DNA of 64,000 bases from Moanibacter sp964542645 (GTDB taxonomy: Bacteria > Verrucomicrobiota > Verrucomicrobiia > Opitutales > UBA2987): contig CAZIUG010000008.1 in the NCBI GenBank assembly GCA_964542645.1, forward strand, positions 310,001 to 374,000, written 5' to 3'. A program made the position numbers and the translations under genes. Within the stretch, counting starts at the first letter, position 1. The number at the start of each line of letters is the position of its first letter. The notes below the pieces were generated by a model. The model ran no database searches and was not told the DNA's origin. It saw nothing but the letters and a program-made list of their open reading frames with translations. Positions 26,747-35,541 of the stretch are shown here, one piece after another.

Positions 26747-27592
26747 TCATTCTTCAGCCATTAAAATTGTGTTTTCGGAGACCCGATCCCATGTTTCATT
26801 ATAGACTAGAGGCTTAGGTCGAGGAGGCGGGTAACCTTCCGGAAGGTTATCTAAATTAATCAGTTCAAAGCGATCTCTACCTCGCGACTGGTCCAGCCAA
26901 TTCCTTTCTTCGGGAGCTGCTTCTACCTCCCTTCTCAATATGAATTCCACAAATCCAAAGTCACTAATCGCTACATGGGCTACGAAAACCCTCTCTACTT
27001 CGAGCCCATTCCATGTCTTTAGGTCCGGCAGCAACACGGGACCCGTACAAACCTGAAACTGAGCTCCATCCACGTTGAGATTCATTAGGTTTACCGGATA
27101 CTCGACAGACACCCTGAACCCCCTTTCCAAGTAACTAGAACGAACACTGAGAATATCATTATTCAGCGTCGCCTTTGCGACCTCAGCGGCATTTTTTAAT
27201 TCCTTCACCCGATCATACTTACGAATATCAATCCAGAAATCATCAAATCTCTCCTTGAGACTCCCAACCTCTGCAGGCTCTGATTCCAGACTAGGACGAG
27301 AGGCTATGGCCAAAACGTTCCGATGGCTGAATGCCATCCGCCATTCCCCATTCGGGATTTGGAAGAGATTACGATGAGCAATCGTGTACTCGCTTCGACA
27401 TGGCGCACCAAGAAAAAACTCGGAAACCGTTCCCGATTTCTCTTCTTTCACGACACAGGAGGCCTCTAAAGCAAAACGAACATGGTATGCGTCTCCTTTC
27501 TCTCCAACAAATCCTCCCATCCATTTATAGTGGAGATCAGCCTCCTGAGGGTAACTTTTCCAGGTGAAACTTGAACGAGCAAAGTTAATCAT
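26747..27592 (-). CDS. Protein of unknown function, coupled to an amidohydrolase
   Basis: I do not recognise this 281-residue protein. The open frame extends to 27676, but the ATG at 27592 forms an ATGA overlap with the stop of the amidohydrolase gene, which strongly suggests translational coupling and fixes the start. The sequence has no signal peptide or membrane segment. It has aromatic-rich beta-like segments (FTWKSYPQEADLHYKWMGGF) and a second half with VEYPVNLMNLNVDGAQF, then a Pro-rich segment (EGYPPPRPKP) before the C-terminus. The tight coupling suggests a subunit or partner acting on the same compound as the amidohydrolase. Confidence 0.7.
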   Translation of the reverse strand: MINFARSSFTWKSYPQEADLHYKWMGGFVGEKGDAYHVRFALEASCVVKEEKSGTVSEFFLGAPCRSEYTIAHRNLFQIPNGEWRMAFSHRNVLAIASRPSLESEPAEVGSLKERFDDFWIDIRKYDRVKELKNAAEVAKATLNNDILSVRSSYLERGFRVSVEYPVNLMNLNVDGAQFQVCTGPVLLPDLKTWNGLEVERVFVAHVAISDFGFVEFILRREVEAAPEERNWLDQSRGRDRFELINLDNLPEGYPPPRPKPLVYNETWDRVSENTILMAEE

Positions 27593-28734
27593 AATGCAAG
27601 TATACGGGCACATGTCCCTCCCATAATGTTCGATCGATCTTCTAGACCCAAGAATGAGCAATATTTCTCTATCCAATCTCGCGACTGACGATAAGTGCAG
27701 AAACGATTTTGGAAAGGCATATCAGTGCCCCAAAGCAGCCGATTCGCTCCGATTTTATCCACCATCACCTCCAAAGTAGACCAGGCTTCCCGATATGGAA
27801 AGTCAAAGATATCACCAATTCGAACTGGAAAGCAAACTTCCAGGCTCAACTGGGGATTGGTAAAGGGATCCCAAATCTCGTCCGGAAGTTGAATTTTATT
27901 GCCACGCAGAAATATCCTCCAAGGAAACCCGTGCGTCATGCTGCATACGGTTCCCGGGTACCGGTCCATCCAATCTATCAAGATTCGCTGTTCCTCAAGA
28001 TAACCATCGATATGTTTGGACCCATCCGTTGCTGATCTAGCAGTTCCCGGTCCAGCTCCCAAGGTAAAAAAAATAGGCACCCCGAGCTCTGTCACTGCTT
28101 CCCAAAAAGGTCGATACCCACCGTCACTCCATGGTTCCAACGAAACACTGTAAACCAAACCAGCATTAAATTTGACCGCATGCAGACCCTCCTCCGAAAT
28201 CGCTTTACGAATCTCCTCAATCACAGCATCTGTGTCGGATAGGATCCGCCATTCATCCACCGGCGCCATTGCCCGAAGTCTATCGGGATACTGTGCTACA
28301 CACTCACTCAGGAAAATGCTGTCCCGGCCCAGCATCGGATTACTATGTAAGAGTGCTAAATCGACACCTGAATAATCCATTTCTGCAATCAGACTGTGCG
28401 GCGTGAATTCGAGGTTACGAAGGTTGGGTGGATAGAACTGTTTTGTAATATCTTCTCCTTCTATCGTCCACGTGACGCGACCTCGATCACGATCAACCCG
28501 GAAATTAACGTCGGGTAACATCGACCAGTCCAAGGGTGTCTCTTTTCCCAAACCTTCTGAGGGAGCCGGAGCCCGGTCTCGAACTCGCCAAGCCGGCTGA
28601 TGATGCTGACCTTGAGAGGTCTGTATCCATGCCAGATGCTCTTCCACCGTGGCAAATCCTGCGCGATCACCACCCGGCTGAAAACAATATGCATGGGAAT
28701 CAATTATCGCTTCCCGTCTTTTAGACCTTTTCAT
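27589..28734 (-). CDS. Amidohydrolase-2 family protein (COG2159-like)
   Basis: This 381-residue TIM-barrel metal-dependent hydrolase or decarboxylase is of the amidohydrolase_2 type. The first strand IIDSHAYCF corresponds to the usual D-x-H-x-H motif, but the second His is Tyr. Later there is SMTHGFPW with the barrel His and LLWGTDMPFQ with the terminal catalytic Asp. Family members decarboxylate aromatic acids or hydrolyse lactones and amides. The altered first motif could mean a changed metal site. AAGGAA lies 5 bases before the ATG. It overlaps the next gene by four bases (ATGA) and follows a UxuA-like gene by 29 bases, so these three probably form one operon. Confidence 0.8.
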   Translation of the reverse strand: MKRSKRREAIIDSHAYCFQPGGDRAGFATVEEHLAWIQTSQGQHHQPAWRVRDRAPAPSEGLGKETPLDWSMLPDVNFRVDRDRGRVTWTIEGEDITKQFYPPNLRNLEFTPHSLIAEMDYSGVDLALLHSNPMLGRDSIFLSECVAQYPDRLRAMAPVDEWRILSDTDAVIEEIRKAISEEGLHAVKFNAGLVYSVSLEPWSDGGYRPFWEAVTELGVPIFFTLGAGPGTARSATDGSKHIDGYLEEQRILIDWMDRYPGTVCSMTHGFPWRIFLRGNKIQLPDEIWDPFTNPQLSLEVCFPVRIGDIFDFPYREAWSTLEVMVDKIGANRLLWGTDMPFQNRFCTYRQSRDWIEKYCSFLGLEDRSNIMGGTCARILAL

Positions 28735-28763
28735 TCGATTCCTTCGAGTAGCAAATTCCGTAG

Positions 28764-29705
28764 CTATCCAGAGGCCAATACGGCAAGGAGCCCCTTGATA
28801 TAGCCAACAGCATAACCGACACCTCGAATGGCCTCTTCAAGATCATCCCCTATGGAAGGGCAATGGTCCGGCTGAAGGCATCCCTCGAATCCGACTCGCT
28901 GTAACTCTTGGAGCACTTTAAACATATTCATATCACCGTCATCAAGCATGACTTCCTCGAATGCTCCCGCGGTCGCCAAGCTACCTCTCACGTTGCGAAA
29001 ATGGACCATAAAAATACGACCCTTTCTCCCGTAATTATTTATCTCGTCGAGAACAAGAGACTGGCCACCCGCTTCAGCCCGGGTGCCACAGCAGTAGAGG
29101 TACCCCACGCATCTATTAGGAAAGGCGTCGATTAGTCGATGGAAACCAAGACCTCCAAAAGGCGCTCCTGGACTTGGGGGGTCTGAGGGATGCATCATCA
29201 GACGCACACCGTAATTCTCCGCAATCGGTACTAGCTTATCGTATGCATGGCACACACGCTGCCACCAGAAATCCTGATCGGCAGGAGAGGGTGCCATTAA
29301 ATTGTTGCTTAGAGATTCGCCACGGAAAATGTATCCTCCCCGATGTTTCGCTTCGTAATATCTTCGCATCCATGGGTAAGTGTCCTTGGCAAATCCAACC
29401 CTGGCCAGCAGCATCCCAGCCTCACCAAGCACTCTTAAGCATTGACAACAATTCTCTAGTTCCTCTTCTGCCCCGTCACCATTTCCCACGTAATTCTCCG
29501 AAAGATAAGGCAAACTTACACGGTTAACTTCCATCCCATAGGAATGAATCTTTTTCTTGATCTTAAGAACCGATTTGAGATCAAAATAGCCTTTTCCTGG
29601 CTCATTTGGAATAGGTAATTCATCGATAGCATCGGCACCCAACTGGCTAACCGAACGAAGATAAAAGTCTTCAAGGTTTCTTCCCCATACTGCTACTTTC
29701 ATCAT
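28764..29705 (-). CDS. UxuA-like mannonate dehydratase family protein, third copy
   Basis: This 313-residue member of the UxuA family is the most divergent of the three in the window. The metal ligands are still in place: H in MMHPSDPPSPG, C in YLYCCGTRAE, H in MVHFRNVRG and D in QPDHCPSI. The start is a double ATG; AGAGG sits better for the second ATG at 29702. It heads a minus-strand unit with the amidohydrolase and the unknown protein, so the three may process one compound: hydrolysis or decarboxylation plus dehydration. The presumed promoter lies in the 136 bases shared with the divergent Gfo/Idh gene. Confidence 0.85.
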   Translation of the reverse strand: MMKVAVWGRNLEDFYLRSVSQLGADAIDELPIPNEPGKGYFDLKSVLKIKKKIHSYGMEVNRVSLPYLSENYVGNGDGAEEELENCCQCLRVLGEAGMLLARVGFAKDTYPWMRRYYEAKHRGGYIFRGESLSNNLMAPSPADQDFWWQRVCHAYDKLVPIAENYGVRLMMHPSDPPSPGAPFGGLGFHRLIDAFPNRCVGYLYCCGTRAEAGGQSLVLDEINNYGRKGRIFMVHFRNVRGSLATAGAFEEVMLDDGDMNMFKVLQELQRVGFEGCLQPDHCPSIGDDLEEAIRGVGYAVGYIKGLLAVLASG

Positions 29706-29841
29706 GGCCTCTAGACTTGAAGGTACCTTTAATTCTTTGACTCCCGGAAGTAATCTAATTCAAGGAACCGGGTTTAAACTATCTCGTCAATGACTTCCTA
29801 GTCCAATCTTTCACATATCTTAATCATTCTTTTACCCGACT

Positions 29842-30870
29842 ATGACATCTAACACGGACAAATTACGAATTGGTATTTATGGCGCGGGAGGGCACTGTAT
29901 AAGTCAGCACCTTCCTAACCTTAACTCTTTCGATGATGTCGAGATCGTAGCCATATGCGACATCAACAAAAAACAGGCCCAAAAGGTAGCAACTGACTTC
30001 GGTATTCCAAGCTACTACACGGACGGAATAAAGATGCTTAAATCTGAATCGATCGATGCCCTTTGGTCATTAGTCGCCGCAGGCGAACGACCCGATGTCG
30101 AAATCACAGCTGCTAAAAAAGGAGTCCATCTTTTCTGTGATAAACCCCAAACCCTTGACATGAAAGAGGCTATAGAGATTGACGAAGCATTACAGCAATC
30201 AGGTGCCCTTGGTACCGTATGTTTTCGGGAGCGTTATCGTCCACTCTGGCAGGAAGCAAAACGATTTCTCAAGGATAAAAATATCGTGCATATCCGCTTT
30301 CAAAGCTTTGCCGGGTTACCCTCTAAACAGCCAAATATTGACACGCCAGGTTGGGACAGAATCATTGAGAATCACGCTAATTTTCTCGGTTGGGGGCCTC
30401 ATGCAATTGATTACTGCCGATTTGTTAGCGGTTTGGAAATCCTTACGGCTCAGGCCTTCTTTTGCTCCCCCGATCGTTACCACGTTCCCCTCTCCGCATC
30501 CTATAACTTCGCCCTTTCAAATGATGCCACGATGACTATGACTTTTGTCCAGACTTCCGAAAAAAGCCCTCAAACCGAACCATACTTCCTATTCTATTAC
30601 GAGGGAGGTTACCTCGCAGTCCATCAAGGCTATAGTGGCATCGAAATGAATGGCGATCAGGTTTTTCAAGCAACGGAATTTCAACCATGGCGGGAACTAG
30701 ACCGCATTTTTGTGAATGCTATCCAGACTGGTGATACTTCCTATCTTCTGAACGATTTCCATGACGGACTCAAGACCCTTGCTCCCTTGCTGGCTGGTTG
30801 GGAATCCGCTCGTAACGGGGGATCTGTCGTCGATGTACCTTCATATATGAACCAATCTGTAACAGATTAA
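29842..30870 (+). CDS. Gfo/Idh/MocA family oxidoreductase
   Basis: This 342-residue NAD(P)-dependent oxidoreductase has the Rossmann motif YGAGGHCIS near residue 15, the AICDIN strand end, and the catalytic lysine motif in the form DKPQTLD (about residue 100). The C-terminal domain contains WGPHAIDYCRF, where the His may take part in catalysis. The glycine motif (G-A-G-G-H) is slightly unusual compared with the standard G-x-G-x-x-G. It diverges from the UxuA-like operon and could provide the oxidation step for the same sugar acid, but no direct link is shown. Confidence 0.88.
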   Translation: MTSNTDKLRIGIYGAGGHCISQHLPNLNSFDDVEIVAICDINKKQAQKVATDFGIPSYYTDGIKMLKSESIDALWSLVAAGERPDVEITAAKKGVHLFCDKPQTLDMKEAIEIDEALQQSGALGTVCFRERYRPLWQEAKRFLKDKNIVHIRFQSFAGLPSKQPNIDTPGWDRIIENHANFLGWGPHAIDYCRFVSGLEILTAQAFFCSPDRYHVPLSASYNFALSNDATMTMTFVQTSEKSPQTEPYFLFYYEGGYLAVHQGYSGIEMNGDQVFQATEFQPWRELDRIFVNAIQTGDTSYLLNDFHDGLKTLAPLLAGWESARNGGSVVDVPSYMNQSVTD

Positions 30871-30986
30871 AATAAAATCGAAAATTGAGGCACAAGAGAA
30901 CCGATGTCGTCCTCTGAAGTCAAATTCTGCCATCATAGACGAATATTCTCTAGACTGTAAGGACTACCGTCTTGACTCTTATTCGA

Positions 30987-31039
30987 GCCGAGCATTGCCT
31001 AACGGCACAGAAATTCTGTGCCGTTAGGCAATGCTCGGC
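30987..31039. repeat. Perfect inverted repeat, 26-base arms with a 1-base centre
   Basis: Positions 30987-31012 are the exact reverse complement of 31014-31039, with a single A at the centre. Each arm begins or ends in the GCCGAGCATTGCC block. It lies 117 bases after the Gfo/Idh stop and ends 7 bases before the cupin gene's Shine-Dalgarno. As RNA it would be a very stable hairpin. There is no T run after it. Such length cannot be due to chance. Confidence 0.95.
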
Positions 31040-31059
31040 AACAAACAAAAGGATTACAG

Positions 31060-31434
31060 ATGGTCATACGAAACTGGAAAGAGACAATCCCTTACGTAGG
31101 ACATGAAACCGCCATAGTTTGGCCAATATTTTCCGGCAAGGGAGCGAAAGATAGATCCCCCGAGGAAGCACCGTTACTCGGGACCAAAGGCCTTACCCTC
31201 CACCGAATGCAAAGCAATATGGAAGGCGACTATCATGACCACGAGGAAAGTGAGCAGATCTATTACTTCACATCCGGCAAGGGTAAAATGAAAATCGATG
31301 GTGAAATTCACCAGGTTTGCGAAGGCGATGCCGTGCACCTCCCACCTAAGACTATGCACCAATTGATCAATGATTCGGATGATTGGATTGAGCACCTGAT
31401 CATAACGGCTGTTGTCTCAAAAAATGCCATATGA
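31060..31434 (+). CDS. Cupin domain protein
   Basis: This is a 124-residue single-domain cupin. The metal-binding cupin motif 1 is visible as YHDHEESEQIYYFTSGKG (H-x-H, then E) and motif 2 as GDAVHLPPKTMHQL (with the last His). An upstream frame to 31018 lies inside the large inverted repeat; the ATG at 31060 with AAAAGGA 6 bases before it (31047-31053) is the better start. Small cupins of this type are often sugar or keto-acid isomerases or metal-dependent dioxygenases. It has no close operon partner. The immediately upstream hairpin could influence its expression. Confidence 0.88.
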   Translation: MVIRNWKETIPYVGHETAIVWPIFSGKGAKDRSPEEAPLLGTKGLTLHRMQSNMEGDYHDHEESEQIYYFTSGKGKMKIDGEIHQVCEGDAVHLPPKTMHQLINDSDDWIEHLIITAVVSKNAI

Positions 31435-31539
31435 AATGATATTACCTGATAGACGACGAGGATTACGGTGTTTCTCTACCTCTTAAAACCGTGTTTCCAT
31501 TGCTCTCCTAATCAGCCTGCTATATAATCCCCATACGAG

Positions 31540-31557
31540 GCCTTCTAGCTAGAAGGC
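31540..31557. terminator. 18-base palindrome between convergent genes
   Basis: GCCTTCTAG and CTAGAAGGC meet without a gap to form a perfect palindrome, lying between the cupin stop (31434) and the PhyH stop (31611). Because the flanking genes converge, it may act as a bidirectional transcript end. No T run is seen. Confidence 0.4.
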
Positions 31558-31610
31558 TCCAGAGAAGGAGCAGGTTATGCCAAGCAAACAAAAAACTTAA
31601 AGCTTTTAGA

Positions 31611-32462
31611 TTAAGCCACTCCTTCGAAACCAGCGTGCTCTTGGAGCCAATCCTTCAACGGCACATCCTCAGGTGTGGGTGAGGTATATCCATGGCCTCC
31701 CGAGCGACTTACCCCGAGAAGTTGCTGACGAATAGGATCACAACTCTCGAGGTAGTGACCTACTGTCATGTTATCTCGGGGGCGAAGCCATCGAAAAGAA
31801 TAACCAAAAAAGAGAACCTGCCTTGGTTGCGTCCAGTAATTCGAACTACCCGAGTGCCATAGACGTCGGTCAAAAATAACAGCCGATCCAGCAGGAGCAA
31901 GAACCGGAACTGCTCCCTCAACTATCTCGTTTCGATTCCTCCCAGGAAAGTCATTCGTGTATTGGCTCCCCGGAATTACATAGAAATTGCCTCGGCCAGG
32001 CATGGAAGTATCCGTGAGAAAAAAAGCAACTTTGACGGAAATCATAGGACGAGGATTCGTTGCGAGATCACTATTGATCCGGTCTGAATCCTGATGCCAG
32101 CCAAGCCCAAGCCCGTCATTCTCAAGCGACTGACCTTCGGGTTCTACCGGAGTATAGGTCATGTGACTATGATAGAGTTGAATGTGCCAATTTAGTAAAC
32201 CCCACACCTTAGGGAAAGTTTTGTAGTAGTCGAGAAGCTCGAGAAAGGCATCATCCTTCCCAATGAAATCCAGTAAATTAATACGATCTCCAGGTCCAAT
32301 CCGAAGGCGCTCCCGCTCTTCCTTAAAAAGCCGATCTGCCACATCGACCAGCTGACCAACGTGGTCCTCATCCAGCACGTTATCGATCATAAGGAAACCA
32401 TCCTTCAGAAACTCCTCAGCCTCTACATCCGACAGTTGGTAATCGAGACAACGTATATCCAT
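31611..32462 (-). CDS. Phytanoyl-CoA dioxygenase (PhyH) family protein
   Basis: This Fe(II)/2-oxoglutarate-dependent oxygenase has 283 residues from the ATG at 32462. The iron triad is intact: H123-Q-D125 in GWHQDSD and the distal H203 in LWHSGSS, followed 11 residues on by R214 for 2-oxoglutarate. Such enzymes hydroxylate a C-H bond of a small molecule. The frame can be extended 12 codons to TTG at 32498 (with another ATG at M7); no Shine-Dalgarno decides between them. It stands alone, convergent with the cupin gene. Substrate is unknown; the family is used for phosphonate, lipid and natural-product oxidation. Confidence 0.88.
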   Translation of the reverse strand: MDIRCLDYQLSDVEAEEFLKDGFLMIDNVLDEDHVGQLVDVADRLFKEERERLRIGPGDRINLLDFIGKDDAFLELLDYYKTFPKVWGLLNWHIQLYHSHMTYTPVEPEGQSLENDGLGLGWHQDSDRINSDLATNPRPMISVKVAFFLTDTSMPGRGNFYVIPGSQYTNDFPGRNRNEIVEGAVPVLAPAGSAVIFDRRLWHSGSSNYWTQPRQVLFFGYSFRWLRPRDNMTVGHYLESCDPIRQQLLGVSRSGGHGYTSPTPEDVPLKDWLQEHAGFEGVA

Positions 32463-32827
32463 GAAAAACAGGGTAATCATCCCATTAAAAAAGGTCAAGA
32501 ATCAGTCGATCTCCTATCCCGGATCTCCTCTAGAACTCAATAAAGGAAACGTCGGTTTTGATAAACAGCACCAAACGGAATGCAAAATTTGATCTGTTAG
32601 ATGCTATCAGATAGGGAATCGATGGGGTTGTGATTGCACCACTCTGATCGAAATCTACCGTTCGCGAGCAGCAATTCCAGGCTCCAGGACAATTTCAAGA
32701 AGTACTGTGAATACTGAACTCTCTGCGAATATAACCTTCATCGTATGGCAATCAGTTCATATTATCCTTTTGTGTTTGCACCTTCTGGCGCTATCCGAGG
32801 AGACTCAACGCCTATTTGAGTAACTGA
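32463..32827. other. Divergent intergenic region
   Basis: About 330-365 bases between a PhyH gene and a ThDP-enzyme gene, which diverge. It should hold two promoters; GAGGAG at 32798-32803 is too far from the GTG to be its ribosome site. No gene or repeat is seen. Confidence 0.45.
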
Positions 32828-34462
32828 GTGAAAGGTGGAGACATACTGATCGAATGCTTAAAGGCACAGGGCGTGAGTGCTATTTTCGGCATGCCTGGCA
32901 CTCAAAATCTTCAGATTTACGACTCTCTCCTCCGCCGTGGATCAGGTGTTGTCGACCACTACCTAGTCCGCCACGAATATGCTGCCACACAGATGGCCGA
33001 TGGATACGCACGAGCTACTGGGAAAGTCGGTGTCGCCCTAACCGTTCCAGGGCCTGGAGCAAGCAATGCGTCAACCGGTATTTTGGAAGCAAGTACCGAC
33101 TGTTCGCCTGTCCTCCTGATCACAGGACAAAGCGATTCACAATTCTACTCACGTGACCCGAACAAAATGTTCCACGGCCTCGATCAAATGCGATTCTTCG
33201 AACCGATAACAAAGTACTGTGCTATCGCCAGAACAGTTCAAGATATTCCATACGTTGTTGAAAAGGCCTTCTCCGCCATGCATTCAGGCCGCCCAGGACC
33301 CACGATGCTCGAATTCCCCATGGAAGTAGTAACCGGAGAATGCGAGGTCGAAATTCCGCCACCCATTTATCGAGAATTCACCTCGCAAGCTGATCTAGGG
33401 GAAATCGGGAGAGCAGCAAGAGCCCTGGAGGAAGCAAAGTATCCAATTCTATTAGCAGGGTCTGCCGTATACCGATCAGATGCGCGCAGCGAATTGCAGA
33501 GGCTCGCAGAAAAAATTAATGCTCCGGTCGCGGTGACGCGTTGCGGCAAAGGTGTCTTGCCCGAAGATCATCCCCTCGCCCTCCAAATCATATACGGCTA
33601 CCCCGCTCAAGAAGCAATACGAGCAGCTGATTGTACACTTGCCATTGGGACCCGGTTTACATCGATCGACACGCGGAACTGGAGTCATGAGTATCCGCGG
33701 CCTCTAATCCAAATTGATGAGGACCCTCAAGAGATAGGAAGAGAATACCCTTGTGACATTGCTGTTGTTGGGAATCTCAAATCTACTCTTCAGGCACTGA
33801 TCGAACAGATACCAACTAAAGAAAACTCTTGGAACGAAGAATTAAAAAGAATAAATGCCGCGCATTCGGCCCAACCAGCTCTTCCACTTTTATCGGAAAT
33901 CCGTGAACTCCTTCCCCGTGAGGGGATTATATCGGTCGACGTTCATGGAATCGGTTACTCAACCTTTTCCGAATATCCAGTCTACGATCCTAAGACCTTT
34001 ATCTATCCCAACATTGGAGTCGCCTTGGGACATGCATTTCCCGCTGCCCTAGGCGCAAAGGTTGCCCGCCCCGACCTCCCCGTTGTGTGTTTCAGCGGCG
34101 ATGGAGGATTCTTGATGGGTTCACCCGAACTGGCGACAGCAATTACTTACGGCATTGCTGTTGTAACTGTCATTGTAAACGATGGAGCACTCAGCGCTAT
34201 CAAGCGTTCCCAGGAAAAAGGATTTGAGGGAAGGACCATTGATACTGACCTAGTGAATCCCAATTTTGTGGACTTCGCCCTCTCTTTCGGAGCCTGGGCC
34301 AAACGAGTGGAAAAAATCGAAGACTTCAAGGGAATCCTAAAGGAAGCTCTCGATGCTAACCGTCCAGCTATCATCGAGGTCGCCATGCAGGATCGTCAGA
34401 AAGAAATTATGGACAACATCGTATGGCTTCAATCTGAACCGCTGCGCAAAGAATACCGATAA
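32828..34462 (+). CDS. Thiamine-diphosphate-dependent enzyme, acetolactate synthase-like
   Basis: This 544-residue protein has the three-domain plan of ThDP enzymes such as acetolactate synthase, glyoxylate carboligase and 2-oxoacid decarboxylases. The catalytic Glu is E50 in VRHEYAAT. The central domain has GKGVLPEDHPL. The cofactor motif in the C-terminal domain is GDGGFLMG to VNDGAL. It starts with GTG at 32828, as no ATG precedes the conserved N-terminus. There is no small regulatory subunit gene nearby, so branched-chain amino-acid synthesis is unlikely. Decarboxylation or carboligation of a 2-keto acid from sugar-acid breakdown is plausible. It is followed, tail to tail, by a creatininase-family gene 9 bases away. 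Confidence 0.87.
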   Translation: MKGGDILIECLKAQGVSAIFGMPGTQNLQIYDSLLRRGSGVVDHYLVRHEYAATQMADGYARATGKVGVALTVPGPGASNASTGILEASTDCSPVLLITGQSDSQFYSRDPNKMFHGLDQMRFFEPITKYCAIARTVQDIPYVVEKAFSAMHSGRPGPTMLEFPMEVVTGECEVEIPPPIYREFTSQADLGEIGRAARALEEAKYPILLAGSAVYRSDARSELQRLAEKINAPVAVTRCGKGVLPEDHPLALQIIYGYPAQEAIRAADCTLAIGTRFTSIDTRNWSHEYPRPLIQIDEDPQEIGREYPCDIAVVGNLKSTLQALIEQIPTKENSWNEELKRINAAHSAQPALPLLSEIRELLPREGIISVDVHGIGYSTFSEYPVYDPKTFIYPNIGVALGHAFPAALGAKVARPDLPVVCFSGDGGFLMGSPELATAITYGIAVVTVIVNDGALSAIKRSQEKGFEGRTIDTDLVNPNFVDFALSFGAWAKRVEKIEDFKGILKEALDANRPAIIEVAMQDRQKEIMDNIVWLQSEPLRKEYR

Positions 34463-34471
34463 TTCTCTAGA

Positions 34472-35272
34472 TTAGTGGTGATCTACTCTAGGCTCAATCG
34501 GAATGGTTCTAAACTCCTTAATGAGCTCTGATAGTTCGCGTGCTGCCGCAGTGAAAAATCGCTCTCCCTTTTCAACGGTTCCGAGTGTAGCATCACCGAT
34601 AACACCAGATTCAGAAATACGAGACCAAATATCCATCATCCGTAAGGGTGATGCACCTTTACCTCTCAAAGAACCCCGCCAGTAGTAGCGCGAAACAGGA
34701 GCTTTGATCTCTCTGGTCGCCTTACTCATCTGCACTGCGTCTTCATTTAGGTAGAGGTAGGTTGAGGTCTCGATCTCTTCAGCGTGCGACGAAAGCTCGG
34801 ATTCTGCAATTTCATCCGTATCAACCCCAGCGCCACCCATTAACGATCCGCAGTGAGCATCAGTCTCGATTACAGTACGGCGAGCTGCTAGTTCCAAAAT
34901 TGGCGCATTCGATCCATGGCCATTCACGATTAGAATCTTACGAAACCCGTGATGGGCGACACTCTTTGTAATATCAACAACGAAATGAAGAAGGTGCTCG
35001 TCACTTACTGTTATCGTACCAGGGAAATCCATGTGATGATCCTCAAAACCATACGGAATCGTTGGTAACAATAAGACCTCATCCGGAATCAGCTTTGCTG
35101 CAGATTCACAGATCTCCCCCACTACAAAATGATCCACATCCAACGGTAAATGATGTCCGTGATCTTCCGTCGATCCAACCGGCAAAACCACCACCCTCTG
35201 CTCCTGTACGATATCCCTAATTTCTGGCCAGGTGTAATGATCGTAACGATACGGCAACCTCGATCCCCTCAT
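34472..35272 (-). CDS. Creatininase family amidohydrolase
   Basis: This 266-residue cytosolic metalloenzyme has the creatininase signature GSTEDHGHHLPLDVDH (residues 33-48, ligands E, H, D), the FPGTITVSDEHLL block, and NGHGSN with another ligand. A later ligand Glu is in SHAEEIETST. Family members open cyclic amides: creatinine, N-formyl-aminopyrimidines, or the mycofactocin precursor. GAGGGA lies 6 bases before the ATG. It is one of two creatininase-like genes in the window, about 1.4 kb apart. Whether it acts on a cyclic amide in the same pathway as its neighbours cannot be told. Confidence 0.88.
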   Translation of the reverse strand: MRGSRLPYRYDHYTWPEIRDIVQEQRVVVLPVGSTEDHGHHLPLDVDHFVVGEICESAAKLIPDEVLLLPTIPYGFEDHHMDFPGTITVSDEHLLHFVVDITKSVAHHGFRKILIVNGHGSNAPILELAARRTVIETDAHCGSLMGGAGVDTDEIAESELSSHAEEIETSTYLYLNEDAVQMSKATREIKAPVSRYYWRGSLRGKGASPLRMMDIWSRISESGVIGDATLGTVEKGERFFTAAARELSELIKEFRTIPIEPRVDHH

Positions 35273-35330
35273 ACTATTCCCTCTTTTCTATGCCCTATTT
35301 CAACTCGTAGTTCGCCTTTGGTGTCCAGCC

Positions 35331-35348
35331 AGCCTTCCCCGGAAGGCT
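35331..35348. repeat. 8-base-pair hairpin in a divergent promoter region
   Basis: AGCCTTCC (35331-35338) and GGAAGGCT (35341-35348) flank a 2-base centre. It lies between the divergent creatininase and PhyH genes. Its stem sequence resembles that of the hairpins at 26701 and 31540. Size alone does not exclude chance. Confidence 0.3.
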
Positions 35349-35541
35349 TAAAACCATCATAATACTCCTAATTTTAATTCGGTCAATCTCCCAGATTATA
35401 AGTCAATCTGAGTTTTTCAGTACGATGACATTGGTTCGGTTGAGTTTGATTCACGATTTTTGTAGAGATTTAGACCCTACCCTCTAGCCTATATATTGAC
35501 AACTGATAGCAAAATAAGTCCTATCTCCACTTAATTAAATT

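Noticed and set aside
35496..35524. TTGACA with a -10-like TCCTAT ahead of the PhyH gene at 35542
   Set aside because: The -10 match is only three of six bases, too weak to call a promoter.
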